Positions 35,332 to 44,501 are shown, numbered from the stretch's first letter. The stretch is 64,000 nt of DNA from Anthropogastromicrobium sp050944455 (GCA_050944455.1 JBMNRC010000005.1:1-64000); one strand, 5' to 3'. Translations and numbers: made by a program. Notes: generated by a model not told the origin, from the letters alone.

Positions 35332-35912
35332 TCTATCTGGAACTGTTCTGGACTTTCTTTAAAATCGGGGCGTTCACGTTCGGCGGCGGCTACGCCATGC
35401 TGCCCATGGTACAGCAGGAAGTATCGCGCCACGGATGGATGACGATGCAGGAGCTGGTCGATTTCATCGCGGTCAGCGAGAGCACCCCGGGGCCCTTCGC
35501 GGTGAACGTTTCCACCTATGTCGGGACCCGCACGGCAGGGCTGGGCGGCGCGTTCGCGGCGACCGGCGGCGTCATTCTGCCTTCGTTTGTGATCATTCTT
35601 CTGGTGGCGAAGGCGTACGAGCGGTTTAAGGAGAGCAGGGCTGTGGCCGGCGCCATGTCGGGACTCCGGCCGGCTGTCGTTGGACTGATCGGCGCATCGG
35701 TCATCAATATCGGGCAGGAAGTGTTTTTCCCGGATGGCCTGAGTCTTCAGGCGGTGTCCGGCACGGTCAGCGGATCGGCCTTCTGGGTATCCGCGGCGAT
35801 TTTCGCCCTGGCGCTGTTCCTGATGCTGAAGAAAAAGATCAATCCGATCAAAATCATTGTGATTTCCCTGGTCTGCGGGCTTGCGGCAGGCTATGCCGGG
35901 CTTCTGAATTAG
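35328..35912 (+). CDS. chrA: Chromate transporter, half-size, subunit 2
   Basis: The 194-residue partner has the same motif, FFKIGAFTFGGGYAMLPM, then AVSESTPGPFAVNVSTYVG and about six helices. Length is normal for a half-size CHR protein. Its ATG overlaps the stop of subunit 1, so stoichiometric expression is likely. A strong terminator follows. Confidence 0.93.
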   Translation: MIYLELFWTFFKIGAFTFGGGYAMLPMVQQEVSRHGWMTMQELVDFIAVSESTPGPFAVNVSTYVGTRTAGLGGAFAATGGVILPSFVIILLVAKAYERFKESRAVAGAMSGLRPAVVGLIGASVINIGQEVFFPDGLSLQAVSGTVSGSAFWVSAAIFALALFLMLKKKINPIKIIVISLVCGLAAGYAGLLN

Positions 35913-35936
35913 GCTTCTGAATGAAACAGCAGAAAA

Positions 35937-35981
35937 CGCCGGGTTTCAGGCTGAGAGAAAGCCTGAGACCCGGCGCTTTTT
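35937..35981 (+). terminator. Rho-independent terminator
   Basis: A 16-bp stem (35937-35952 with 35960-35975, one mismatch) is followed by CTTTTT. It ends the LOG-chrA-chrA operon. Confidence 0.9.
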
Positions 35982-36164
35982 GCTGCCGACAGTGAATATT
36001 GGCATATGCGGATGATCCTGATTTTCCGCGCATATAATCAGAGGGCCGGAATAGTCATCATCTCAGAAAACCTGATTTTTCCTGCAACAATCCGAAGACT
36101 GATATCGGCTCTGCTTCAAGATTGCTGCTTTTATATTATGTCAATCTCTGAAGTTTGTTATGAC

Positions 36165-36239
36165 ACCGCTGCGGAGACTGCTGCTTTCTGCCGCGGAGAC
36201 TGCTGCTTTCTGACACGGAGACTGCTGCTTTCTGACGCT
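36165..36239. repeat. ~23-bp triplicate directly after the rarA stop
   Basis: CGGAGACTGCTGCTTTCTG occurs three times with spacings of 23-24 bp and runs up to the stop codon of the minus-strand rarA gene at 36240. The remaining 35982-36165 shows nothing I can support. Confidence 0.8.
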
Positions 36240-37604
36240 TCAATCCCAGGGATCGGTATTGGTGTCGCCCCAGGGATCGTCGCTTTCTCCTGCCTGGAAG
36301 CGGCGGATGCCCTCCAGACGGCGTTTCAGGGCTTTCTCGTGCCCCTGCTCTCCCGGCTGGTAGTAACGGCGGTCTTTCAGGGAATCCGGAAGGCACTGCA
36401 TCCGGGCGATCTTTTTCTCCGTATCGTGCGCGTAGATATAGCCTTTGCCGTATCCCGCGTCTTTCATCAGAGAGGTCGGGGCGTTGCGGATCTGCAGCGG
36501 CACAGGCTCCGCGGGGGAATCGCTGATGTCCGCTTTGGCGGCGTCGCAGGCGGTTTCCATGGCATTGGATTTCGGCGCGAGAGCGCAGTAGATGACAGCC
36601 TCGGCCAGGCACACGTCGCACTCCGGCATCCCGATGAACTGGCAGGCCTGGAACGCGCTCACCGCAACCTGCAGGGCTCTGGGATCGGCAAGCCCGACGT
36701 CTTCCGAGGCAAACCGCACCACGCGGCGGGCAATGTAGAGCGGATCCTCGCCGCTCTGCAGCATGCGCTCCATCCAGTAGACGGCCGCGTCCGGATCGCT
36801 GTTGCGCATGGATTTGTGCAGGGCCGAGATCGTGTCGTAATGCCCCTCGCCTTTCTTGTCGTACAGCAGAGAACGCCGGTTCATGCATTCGGAAAGCGTT
36901 TCATCCGTTACGGTGATGGAACCGTCCGACGAGAGAGTGCTGTTGGTGACGGCCATTTCCAGTGTGTTGAGCGCGGTGCGGCCGTCGCCGTTCGCGAAAA
37001 CCGCGATCGCGCGCAGCTGATCTTCCGTGATCCGGATGTCGCGCCCTCCGTAGCCTTTCGGGCTTTTCAGGGCGCGGGACAGTAGATCGGTGATGTTGTC
37101 TTCCGTCAGGGCTTTGAGGATGAAAACCCGGCAGCGGGAGAGCAGCGCGGAGTTGATTTCAAAGGAAGGATTTTCCGTAGTGGCCCCGATCAGCGTGATG
37201 CTTCCCTTCTCTACATAGGGGAGAAAAGCGTCCTGCTGGGCTTTGTTGAAGCGGTGGATCTCATCGAGAAACAGCAGCGTGCGGCGGCCGGTCAGGCGGT
37301 TGGCCTCGGCTTTGTTCATGACGTCGCGGATTTCCTTCACCCCGCTGGAGACGGCGGAAAACTCCATGAAATCCGCTTTGGTGTGGTGCGCGATGATCCG
37401 GGCGAGCGTCGTTTTGCCGACCCCGGGCGGCCCCCAGAAAATCATGGAAGACACCTGATCGTTCTCGATCAGCGTGCGCAGGATTTTTCCCTTGCCGACC
37501 AGGTGCTCCTGGCCGACGTATTCATCCAGTGTCTCAGGCCGGAGCCGGCTGGCTAAGGGCTGGCTGGCCGGAGCCTGATCAAAAAGGCTCATTTGTTCGT
37601 ACAT
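36240..37604 (-). CDS. rarA: Replication-associated recombination protein RarA/MgsA
   Basis: The 454-residue AAA+ ATPase acts at stalled replication forks with SSB. It starts with a replisome-binding-like MSLFDQ segment, has RLRPETLDEYVGQEHL, Walker A GPPGVGKT at 58-65, Walker B LFLDEIHRFNKAQQD and sensor 1 GATTENPSFE. The C-terminal tetramerisation region includes YWMERMLQSGEDPLYIARR and the MGS domain ending RRYYQPGEQGHEKALKRRL. Length and motifs are fully normal. It stands alone. Confidence 0.96.
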   Translation of the reverse strand: MYEQMSLFDQAPASQPLASRLRPETLDEYVGQEHLVGKGKILRTLIENDQVSSMIFWGPPGVGKTTLARIIAHHTKADFMEFSAVSSGVKEIRDVMNKAEANRLTGRRTLLFLDEIHRFNKAQQDAFLPYVEKGSITLIGATTENPSFEINSALLSRCRVFILKALTEDNITDLLSRALKSPKGYGGRDIRITEDQLRAIAVFANGDGRTALNTLEMAVTNSTLSSDGSITVTDETLSECMNRRSLLYDKKGEGHYDTISALHKSMRNSDPDAAVYWMERMLQSGEDPLYIARRVVRFASEDVGLADPRALQVAVSAFQACQFIGMPECDVCLAEAVIYCALAPKSNAMETACDAAKADISDSPAEPVPLQIRNAPTSLMKDAGYGKGYIYAHDTEKKIARMQCLPDSLKDRRYYQPGEQGHEKALKRRLEGIRRFQAGESDDPWGDTNTDPWD

Positions 37605-37633
37605 TCAGGCCTCCTGATATCAGATATCCGCTG

Positions 37634-37654
37634 CCCGCCGCCGGAAGCGGCGGG
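37634..37654. repeat. GC-rich palindrome, second copy
   Basis: CCCGCCGCCGGAAGCGGCGGG, identical to the copy at 16911-16931. Both lie upstream of a gene start in a spacer. Confidence 0.6.
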
Positions 37655-37793
37655 CTTCGCCTATTCATTATCGGATGAATAATGACATCGGATAAATAAT
37701 GAAGAAACAGAGTCTGGAAGAATATTTTACCGCACGCGGCACTGAATGTCATCTACACTAAAGAGAATGGTTTTCCCGGATTTGTCGGAGACG

Positions 37794-38162
37794 TTATTCT
37801 ATTGGCAGATAATTGAACAAAAGAATCAGACAGCTGATGATAGCAATTACGGCAATCAGGATCAAAAGGGTTTTAACAAGTTTTCGGGATCGGTTGTTTT
37901 TTATGGCAAGCTGTTCATTGATGCGGGCCAGCTCTGATGAGAGGGCATCAGATTTTCCCTCTGCATTGACAGGCTTTCCCAATAATTCGCTGACGTTCAC
38001 TCCAAATATTTTCGCGATTTGTACCAGCTGTTCCGCATCGGGAACGGACAAACTGTTCTCCCATTTTGAAATAGTCTGCCGGGTGACATGAAGCTGAACA
38101 GCCAGGCTTTCCTGGGTAAGTCCTCTGGCCTTGCGAAGCGATTTCAAATTGTCAGATAACAT
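37794..38162 (-). CDS. XRE-family regulator with C-terminal membrane helix
   Basis: The 122-residue protein has an N-terminal Cro/C1 helix-turn-helix (LKSLRKARGLTQESLAVQL, then TRQTISKWENSLSVPD) at 5-60. A charged helix follows, and one transmembrane segment (LVKTLLILIAVIAIISCLIL) lies at about 92-115. Membrane-tethered XRE proteins of this architecture are common in Firmicutes and may respond to envelope state. AGGAGGAGC precedes the ATG at 38162. It is divergent from the secreted phosphoesterase gene at 38440, which it may regulate; that is inference. Confidence 0.92.
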   Translation of the reverse strand: MLSDNLKSLRKARGLTQESLAVQLHVTRQTISKWENSLSVPDAEQLVQIAKIFGVNVSELLGKPVNAEGKSDALSSELARINEQLAIKNNRSRKLVKTLLILIAVIAIISCLILLFNYLPIE

Positions 38163-38439
38163 AAAAGCTCCTCCTGTTTCTGGTTCTGATTGTATTTTAG
38201 CGAAAAGCGACGGATCATCAAGCAACGCAAATTGACATTCAGGCGGCAGAGATATTTTGAAAACATTTCAGGTTCGCGGCAGGCGCCTGATTTTTCCTTG
38301 CAATGATTTTTCCCTGTCTGTATCCGATTTGACATCCTTCTGGTATCAGCGGGGGTTCGGGGAAGCTAAACTGTGGGTGTAACTCAGAAGGCAATCGATA
38401 TAATGCGGTTGCCGCCTATTCAAGGGGAGGATAAAACCA

Positions 38440-40005
38440 ATGAAGGCATCAGTAAAACGCGGTATGATGACGGTTCTGTGCGCAGGGCTTGTCGCGGCTG
38501 CTCTTCCGGCTGCCGGCATCAGCGCTTCCACAGATCACTATTCTGATTCTTCCACTCTCGGTGAAGATGACGCATGGCAGGCATACTGCGACAACTGGGA
38601 AACTCTTTCGGCAGACTACACGCAGGTAGCCCTGAACCCGGGCAAGGATGAGACAGAGCTGAACTTCACGTGGATGACGGAGAAGGAAGGCGCGACGCCG
38701 GTTGTCAAGATGGGAACCGACAAGGATAACCTGACTGAGTTCCAGGGAACCACCACTGACGTCGACACCAAGTTCACCGACGGCGTTGAGTATGTTTCCA
38801 ACAAAGTTACCGTTACCGGCCTTGAGCCTGGAAACACCTACTACTATGTCGTTGTGAAGAACGGCGTTGACTCTGAAGCACAGACCTACACGCTCAGCAG
38901 CACTGATGACGTGAAGTTCCTGGTTGTCGGCGATCCGCAGATCGGCGCTTCCAAGGGACAGACGCAGGACGGCGCGGAGCTTGTCAATGACGCAGGCGCC
39001 GCGAACACTGCCGCAAGAAACGACGGCTTCACCTGGGACCGCACCCTCGATATCGCAGCCGCTGAGAACCCGGATCTCGACTTTATCGTTTCCTGCGGAG
39101 ACCAGGTCAACAAGACCGGCCAGCCGAAGGAGGAGGAGTTCGCCGCTTACCTGAGCGCAAGCGTTCTGGCCAATATCCCGGCGGCGTCCACCATCGGAAA
39201 CCACGATTCCCTGAATGAGGATTTCTCGAACCACTTCACCACTCCGAACGCTACCGGTCTCGGCGCTACGGCGGCAGGCGGCGACTACTACTATTCTTAC
39301 GGGAATGTGCTTTTCATCACCCTGAATACCAACAACTACAACGCGGCTGAGCACAAGCAGGCAATCGACGAAGCGATCGCCGCTTATCCGGATGCGCAGT
39401 GGAGAATCGTCACCATCCACCAGGATATCTACGGTTCCGGCCTTGACCACTCCGATACCGACGGAATGATCCTCAGAACCCAGCTCACCCCGATCTTCGA
39501 CGCGGCGGATATCGATGTCGTCCTTCAGGGACATGACCACACATACAGCCGCAGCAAGATGCTGCAGGGCGACGGGGCAAGCCATGACAGCTACGAGTTC
39601 AGCCTGAATGAAGCCGGCGACGATTACGACTGGGATCACGCGTACGATACCACGACGGATACCATGATCGCTCTGTATCCGGAAGACGGAGACACTGAAG
39701 CCGCGGCGGCTCTCGATGCCTTCCATCAGGACAATATCTGCTACACCATGGAAGAGACCGACGAAAATACGGTCACCAATCCTGAAGGAATCCTTTACAT
39801 CACCACGAACTCCGCTTCCGGTTCCAAGTACTATGAGCTTCTTGAGAACCAGCAGGACTATATCGCCAACAGATCCCAGAACTGGCTGCCGAGCTACTCT
39901 GTGGCCGACGTCAGCGGAAATACCTTCACGATCACCACGTATCAGGTAAATCCGGATGGTTCTGTGACAGCGATTGACGATCCGTTCTCCATCGTCAAGG
40001 AGTAA
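38440..40005 (+). CDS. Secreted purple-acid-phosphatase-like metallophosphoesterase
   Basis: The 521-residue protein has a signal peptide (1-30: hydrophobic VLCAGLVAAALPAAG, cleavage near SAS), an N-terminal fibronectin-III-like domain of purple acid phosphatases (about 58-152) and a metallophosphoesterase domain. Metal ligands are in GDPQIG (164), CGDQVNK (219) and GNHDS (253), then VTIHQDIYGSG and GHDHTYSR. The protein is acidic and Asn/Thr/Asp-rich with few lysines in loops, fitting export. It should release phosphate from extracellular esters or nucleotides. GGGGAGGA lies upstream; codon use is strongly biased, suggesting high expression. Confidence 0.94.
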   Translation: MKASVKRGMMTVLCAGLVAAALPAAGISASTDHYSDSSTLGEDDAWQAYCDNWETLSADYTQVALNPGKDETELNFTWMTEKEGATPVVKMGTDKDNLTEFQGTTTDVDTKFTDGVEYVSNKVTVTGLEPGNTYYYVVVKNGVDSEAQTYTLSSTDDVKFLVVGDPQIGASKGQTQDGAELVNDAGAANTAARNDGFTWDRTLDIAAAENPDLDFIVSCGDQVNKTGQPKEEEFAAYLSASVLANIPAASTIGNHDSLNEDFSNHFTTPNATGLGATAAGGDYYYSYGNVLFITLNTNNYNAAEHKQAIDEAIAAYPDAQWRIVTIHQDIYGSGLDHSDTDGMILRTQLTPIFDAADIDVVLQGHDHTYSRSKMLQGDGASHDSYEFSLNEAGDDYDWDHAYDTTTDTMIALYPEDGDTEAAAALDAFHQDNICYTMEETDENTVTNPEGILYITTNSASGSKYYELLENQQDYIANRSQNWLPSYSVADVSGNTFTITTYQVNPDGSVTAIDDPFSIVKE

Positions 40006-40098
40006 TCTGCATCTGATTCAGGGCAGATTCAGCCGGGGCCTGGAGCATTCCGCATGATGACTTTCAGGCCTCCCGGGGAATAAAAAAGGGAAAGCCAG

Positions 40099-40130
40099 AA
40101 GCCTGCCGGGGATTGCCCGGCAGGCTTTGG
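40099..40130 (+). terminator. Rho-independent terminator
   Basis: AAGCCTGCCGGG pairs with CCCGGCAGGCTT (40099-40110 with 40116-40127). It lies about 95 bases past the phosphoesterase stop. The following 190 bases to the next gene carry repeated GCCGGCGGATAACGCCGGC motifs at about 40156 and 40258. Confidence 0.75.
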
Positions 40131-40317
40131 CTTTATATAGAGGGACGTCCGGCAAACTGCCGGCGGATAACGCCGGCCGGAAGCGGAAAGCCGGCAGTGA
40201 GATGCCGGAATCGGTCCGGCTGGTCGGTGAGCAGCCGGGAGAGGGCCGGATAACACGCCGGCGGATAACGCCGGCAAAAACAGAGGCAGTGAAACTGACG
40301 GAAGAGAGGTTCAGCGG

Positions 40318-41583
40318 ATGGAAGACCAATCAGAACAGAATAAACTTCAGGATCGGGAGGGGGAAACCGCGGATAATCCCGCGGAATCCGCTTCGCGGAC
40401 GCCGGCGCATCCCCGGGTGCGCTTCTTTGTCCGCTGGGTGATTCCCTGCATCGCCATAGCGGTTTTTGCGGTGTTCGTACTCTGGCTGTTCAGCACGACA
40501 GACCGCGTGGAGATGACTGAGCGCCGCGGGCAGACTTTCGAAAAAGGCGTGGTCACGCAGATCGTTACCGACAATCTCCAGGCCGACGGAACACGCGTGG
40601 GAGAGCAGGATGTGATTGTGCGGATGACCACCGGCGTCCGGAAGGGCGAGGAAATCGAGATGACGAGTTCAGCCGGCTATCTTTTCGGCTGCGGCTGCGA
40701 AGTCGGGATGAAAGTCATCGTCATGCAGTCAGTCTCCGGGGACACGACCGTAAGCTCCGTCTACTCGCAGGACCGCGGCAATACGATCATCATTTTCGGG
40801 CTACTGTACCTCGCGCTGATTATCGCGGTCGGGGGAAAGAAAGGCGTCAAGAGCGTCATCGGGCTGGTTTTCACCTTCTTTACCGTCATTTTCCTGATTC
40901 TTCCCATGATCTACCGGGGCATGCAGCCGTTCACCGCGGCGGTGATTGTCTGCGCCGTAACGACCCTGGTTACGATGTACTTTATCGGAGGGCCGACGCG
41001 CAAAACCGTTTCCGCGACCCTGGGAACGGTCGTCGGCTGCGTCTGCGCCGGGCTGATGGCAAGGTTTTTCGGATACTGCACCGGGCTTTCCGGATGGAAC
41101 GTGTCGTCGATTGAAAGCCTGCTGGACCTCTGGTACACCGACAATATCCAGGTGGGAGGGCTGCTGTTCGCGGGAATCCTGATCTCCGCGCTCGGCGCGA
41201 CGATGGACGTCGCCATGTCCACCTCCAGCGCAATGGAGGAGGTTGTGCGGCAGAACCCCACGATTTCGCAGCTCGAGCTGTTCCGCGCCGGGATGCGCGT
41301 CGGCCGCGATATGATGGGAACCGATTCCAACACCCTGATCCTGGCTTTTGTCGGGACCAGCCTGAATACGCTTCTGCTGGATTACGCGTATTCCCTGCCG
41401 TATCTGCAGGTGATCAACTCCCGCAACATCGGGCTTGATATCATGCAGGGACTGGCCGGAAGCTTCGGCGTTATCCTCTGCGTGCCCATTACGGTGGCGA
41501 TCGCGTCCGTCATGTTTGTGAAGGACGGAGCGAAAAAGAAAGCGGTCAGCGCTGAAGCGGATGCCGGAACCGCGGAACAGTAA
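40318..41583 (+). CDS. YibE/F-like membrane protein
   Basis: The 421-residue protein matches the YibE/F-like family. A charged N-terminus precedes one helix (WVIPCIAIAVFAVFVLWLF, about 39-57), then an extracytoplasmic beta-rich domain of about 90 residues (EKGVVTQIVTDNL). Seven further helices begin at IIIFGLLYLALIIAVGGKKG. Conserved segments include GFLFTFFTV-like GLVFTFFTVIFLILPM and ALGATMDVAMSTSSAMEE. The family's function is unknown; some members are linked to nisin-type resistance or metal-dependent transport, so I assign none. GAGAGG lies upstream. Confidence 0.93.
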   Translation: MEDQSEQNKLQDREGETADNPAESASRTPAHPRVRFFVRWVIPCIAIAVFAVFVLWLFSTTDRVEMTERRGQTFEKGVVTQIVTDNLQADGTRVGEQDVIVRMTTGVRKGEEIEMTSSAGYLFGCGCEVGMKVIVMQSVSGDTTVSSVYSQDRGNTIIIFGLLYLALIIAVGGKKGVKSVIGLVFTFFTVIFLILPMIYRGMQPFTAAVIVCAVTTLVTMYFIGGPTRKTVSATLGTVVGCVCAGLMARFFGYCTGLSGWNVSSIESLLDLWYTDNIQVGGLLFAGILISALGATMDVAMSTSSAMEEVVRQNPTISQLELFRAGMRVGRDMMGTDSNTLILAFVGTSLNTLLLDYAYSLPYLQVINSRNIGLDIMQGLAGSFGVILCVPITVAIASVMFVKDGAKKKAVSAEADAGTAEQ

Positions 41584-41586
41584 TGA

Positions 41587-41680
41587 AATGACTGGCAGTG
41601 GCTGGTATCCGGAAGCAGTGACAGGCAGCGGACGGTATTATGGAGTAATAGCTGGCAAAGGCTGGCAAGGAGCGGAAATG
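41587..41680. repeat. 30-bp triplicate after the YibE/F stop
   Basis: TGACTGGCAGTGGCTGGTAT (41589), TGACAGGCAGCGGACGGTAT (41619) and TAGCTGGCAAAGGCTGG (41649) keep an exact 30-bp period and begin six bases after the stop codon. Confidence 0.75.
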
Positions 41681-41710
41681 ATCAGCAATAATCGCAATAA
41701 TCAGCGATGA

Positions 41711-41868
41711 TTCACAGGATTTTCACAGAATCGCTCTTTTTTGATCACAATTTGGCAGTATTCTTTAGCTGTCAGAAGGAAAAAAGCTTCTGACCTTTCT
41801 CATAACCCCCTTTGAAAAGAACGTGAATGGCTCCCCGGAAGATGCGGCTTCCGGGGAGTTCTCTTTTT
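41711..41868 (+). ncRNA. Candidate structured RNA element, copy A
   Basis: This ~158-bp element is repeated with about 93% identity at 44522-44679. From 41770 to 41858 only one base differs between copies. It contains hairpin 1 (GTCAGAAG-gaaaaaag-CTTCTGAC, 41771-41794), an unpaired CTTTCTCATAACCCCCTTT stretch, and hairpin 2 (CTCCCCGGAAG-atgcgg-CTTCCGGGGAG, 41831-41858) followed by TTCTCTTTTT, an intrinsic terminator. A possible promoter (TTCACA, 18 bases, CACAAT) is at 41722-41751. Conservation of loops as well as stems argues for function or recent duplication. It could be a small RNA, or simply a mobile terminator. I cannot match it to a known class. Confidence 0.6.
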
Positions 41869-42718
41869 ATCCGGGTAAAGTCAGAGTTCCGGGTCGAAAT
41901 TTGTACCCCGGATAAGGTCAGGAGCCGATTGTGAAGCCTCTCACGACTGAAGCCGCGAGTTAGCAGCCGATTTTTCAATTGTTTTGCCCGGGCGTTCAGA
42001 CGAAGCAATCCGCTCTGAGTCAGCCGCCAGTCAGAAGCGGGCGGCGGAATATTCTTTCAGTAGCTGCGGATATCAACCGGTAAAAATCCGCTGAATCCGC
42101 TGCAACTTTTTTCCCTGCCGGGCTGTATATCAGGCAGGAGAGGATACAGATGCGCTTTTTGGCGGCACTGAAAGAGCCGAAGGCAGCACAAAGCCGCGTA
42201 AAGCGCACAGCAAAGCCTTCACCGAAATGCCGCGGTACCGCATGGCCGGAACGTGAGATTCCGCATCGGATGGACGTTTGGGCCGGAGCGGCAGATTCTG
42301 TGGCGGATGGCTGTTTATGGCCGGCTGTTGCGGAACGGCAGATCCGGCACCGGGTGGCTGTTTATGGCCGGAACGGCAGATCCCGCACCGGATGCGTACA
42401 TGGCCGGCTGTTGCGGAAAGCCCGAATCTGTTCTATGATGAAAACAGTCCTGAAACGCCGCGGACAGCCCGGATCGGGCAGACAGGTTTCGCTCTGCTGC
42501 CCCGGTGGCGCGGATGCTTTCCAGTATCGCGCCTCTGCGCCGACGGCATCCGGGCCGCCCTGCAGGCTGGCCTTGATCTGTGAAGAATGGCGCCTCCGCA
42601 CCGGCGATACCCGGCGGCTGATTCAGGAAAATCTGGGAACCGGAAGGTATGAGACTTGCAGCATTCAGTCAGGGGTATCGACTCCCCGAATATCGTACTG
42701 CCCTGGGACCGGCCGGGG
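41869..42718. other. Gap without convincing gene
   Basis: Several frames are open because of high GC but none resembles a family. The stretch holds the array at 42257-42420 and otherwise nothing I can support. Confidence 0.4.
42257..42420. repeat. Degenerate 37-47-bp tandem array
   Basis: Units beginning GATYCYG at 42257, 42294, 42341 and 42379 share CACCGGATGGCTGTTTATGG and GGAACGGCA. Unit 2 differs from units 1 and 3 by a 10-base insertion, CTGTTGCGGA, also seen in unit 4. Confidence 0.75.
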
Positions 42719-43684
42719 ATGTACGCAGAGCTTAAGCCGACACCGACAGTACAGCCGTTTTTGTCAGGGTCAGTGAAGCCGCTTTTGTCAGGGTCAGTAA
42801 AGCCGTTTTCGGCATCGGCTGCGGAGCGGAAGCCCGCAGCGGTTATAGAGCCGTTCTGGGCTGCCAGGCCGGTCAGGGTACCGGCTGCGGAGCGGAAGCC
42901 CGCAGCGGTTATAGAGCCGTTCTGGGCTGCCAGGCCGGTCAGGGTACCGGCTGCCGGGCAGAAGCCGCCGTCGATCGCGAAAACATCTCTGTCGTCGTTC
43001 AGGCGATTGGTTTGTTCGCTTTTCGCGCATCCGGGATCTGCCGCTTCGGTGAAGCGGGTTATTATCGCTTCTTTGAAGTCTGCTAAATCAGTTTTCGCGG
43101 CATCCGGGACTCCCCACGGCGTGCGGGAAGAGTCCGCGCAGGCAGGGCTGGAGGCTTCTTCAGCCGTCGGGGCGGAAAGCAGCAGCGCGGAATCCGGGCG
43201 GGAAGAGCGAAACCGCAGGGCGGAACAGCTCCTCGACCGGTACGGAAACATCATCCTGCGCTACGCTTATACCTTCGTGCACAATACGGCGGATTCGGAG
43301 GAAATCCTGCAGGAGACCCTGATCAGGTTTCTCAGGAACATGCCTGTGTTTGAGAGCGCTGACCATGAGAAGGCCTGGCTTCTGCGGACAGCCGGAAATC
43401 TCGCCAAAAACCGGATCGCCTACAACAAGATCCGGAGAGCGGATGAGCTGAACGAAGAACTGGTTTCGGAGCAGAAGGAAGATCTTTCGTTTGTGTGGGA
43501 AGCCGTCAGCCAGCTGCCGGTGAACCAGCGCACGGCGATTCATCTTTTTTATCAGGAAGGCTGCGATACCGCGGAGATCGCGGAGATTACCGGAAGACGG
43601 GAGTCCACGGTCCGCTCGGACCTGCGCCGGGGCCGCATCCGGCTCAAAGATATTCTGAAGGAGAAGTACGATTTTGGCGGATAA
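42719..43684 (+). CDS. ECF-type RNA polymerase sigma factor with long repeat-bearing N-terminus
   Basis: The C-terminal 165 residues are a complete ECF sigma factor. Region 2 has EQLLDRYGNIILRYAYTF and DSEEILQETLIRFLRN; region 4 has QLPVNQRTAIHLFYQEGCD and ITGRRESTVRSDLRRGR. The true start is uncertain. The ATG at 42719 gives 321 residues, of which the first 150 include an 8-residue and a perfect 22-residue tandem duplication. The in-frame GTG at 43121 would give about 187 residues, closer to normal ECF length. No strong ribosome site marks either. The partner gene overlaps by 11 bases, a normal sigma and anti-sigma layout. Confidence 0.85.
   Translation: MYAELKPTPTVQPFLSGSVKPLLSGSVKPFSASAAERKPAAVIEPFWAARPVRVPAAERKPAAVIEPFWAARPVRVPAAGQKPPSIAKTSLSSFRRLVCSLFAHPGSAASVKRVIIASLKSAKSVFAASGTPHGVREESAQAGLEASSAVGAESSSAESGREERNRRAEQLLDRYGNIILRYAYTFVHNTADSEEILQETLIRFLRNMPVFESADHEKAWLLRTAGNLAKNRIAYNKIRRADELNEELVSEQKEDLSFVWEAVSQLPVNQRTAIHLFYQEGCDTAEIAEITGRRESTVRSDLRRGRIRLKDILKEKYDFGG
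42755..42965 (+). repeat. 24-bp and perfect 66-bp tandem duplications
   Basis: TTTTGTCAGGGTCAGTRAAGCCG is repeated with a 24-bp period at about 42760 and 42784. The unit starting CGGCTGCGGAGCGGAAGCCC is present as two identical 66-bp copies, 42816-42881 and 42882-42947, followed by a partial third. Both periods are multiples of three and keep the sigma frame open. Confidence 0.92.
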
Positions 43685-44501
43685 ATATAAATACAACGAC
43701 GTGATGAGCCGCCTGACAGTGACTCCGGAGATGAGAGAGAGAATCCTGAAAACAATCGGCGAGACGGATTTTTCCCAGAATGCCTCAGACCGCGCGGATT
43801 CTCCAAAGCGCAGAGTTATCCGGCTCAGCACATGGATGAAGGTGATTCCTGCCGCCGTGGCCATACTGATCGCGGCCGTCGCGGTCAATCTCTGGCCGCT
43901 GACATCGCACAACAGCCAATGGACGGTAACGGACCAGGAGACGGAAGCCGCTGCCGCGGCGGATAACGGGCTGGCGTCGGACAACCTGAGGTCCGCCGCG
44001 CGGACCGCCAATCAGGAGAATGCTTCGGATGAGGCGTCAGGCATTGAGGAAGCGGCGGTTCTGTCCGCGTACAGTGTCGAGACTTTCTCTTCCGCGGAAG
44101 AAATCTCCGAACGGCTGGGCTTTTCGGTGGATGACCTCACCGGGCTGCCCTTTACGGCAGACGCTTCCCGGACAGAATATACCGTGATTGCGGGATACCT
44201 TGCCGAGATCCGCTATTACGGAACAGACGGGGAGGAAGCCGTCTACCGGGCAGCAGAGGGAGAGGAGAACGTCTCCGGAGATTATACGAACTACGCGGAA
44301 ACCGCGCAGATCGAAGCGGACAGCCGGGAAACCCTGCAGGACGGGGAAACATCATCGTCCGAGGCATGCACGGTGACGCTGAAGGGATCGGAAAAGGACA
44401 GTTATACGCTGGCTGAGTGGACGGACGGCGGATACTCGTATTCGCTGAGCCTGAGCGAGGGAATTTCCGCGGAAAAGTGGAAGACACTGCTGGAAAAATG
44501 A
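43674..44501 (+). CDS. Single-pass membrane partner of the ECF sigma (anti-sigma-like)
   Basis: The 275-residue protein has a cytoplasmic N-terminus of about 58 residues (VTPEMRERILKTIGE, reminiscent of small anti-sigma motifs), one membrane helix (VIPAAVAILIAAVAVNLWPL, about 59-78) and an extracellular acidic domain. The domain is beta-rich with SAEEISERLGFSVDDLTGLP and EYTVIAGYLAEIRYYG. It starts at TTG (43674) with AAGGAG ten bases upstream, and overlaps the sigma gene by 11 bases. Context and topology make it the likely anti-sigma factor or sensor; no ZAS zinc motif is present. Confidence 0.85.
   Translation: MADKYKYNDVMSRLTVTPEMRERILKTIGETDFSQNASDRADSPKRRVIRLSTWMKVIPAAVAILIAAVAVNLWPLTSHNSQWTVTDQETEAAAAADNGLASDNLRSAARTANQENASDEASGIEEAAVLSAYSVETFSSAEEISERLGFSVDDLTGLPFTADASRTEYTVIAGYLAEIRYYGTDGEEAVYRAAEGEENVSGDYTNYAETAQIEADSRETLQDGETSSSEACTVTLKGSEKDSYTLAEWTDGGYSYSLSLSEGISAEKWKTLLEK

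Noticed and set aside
41711..41868. 6S RNA, SRP RNA or tmRNA
   Set aside because: The element is too short for 6S or tmRNA, lacks the SRP Alu or GGAA-type loop core, and is present twice.
41772..42008. Minus-strand 78-codon frame in the candidate RNA element
   Set aside because: It spans the terminator hairpin, has no ribosome binding site and is not conserved in the second copy.
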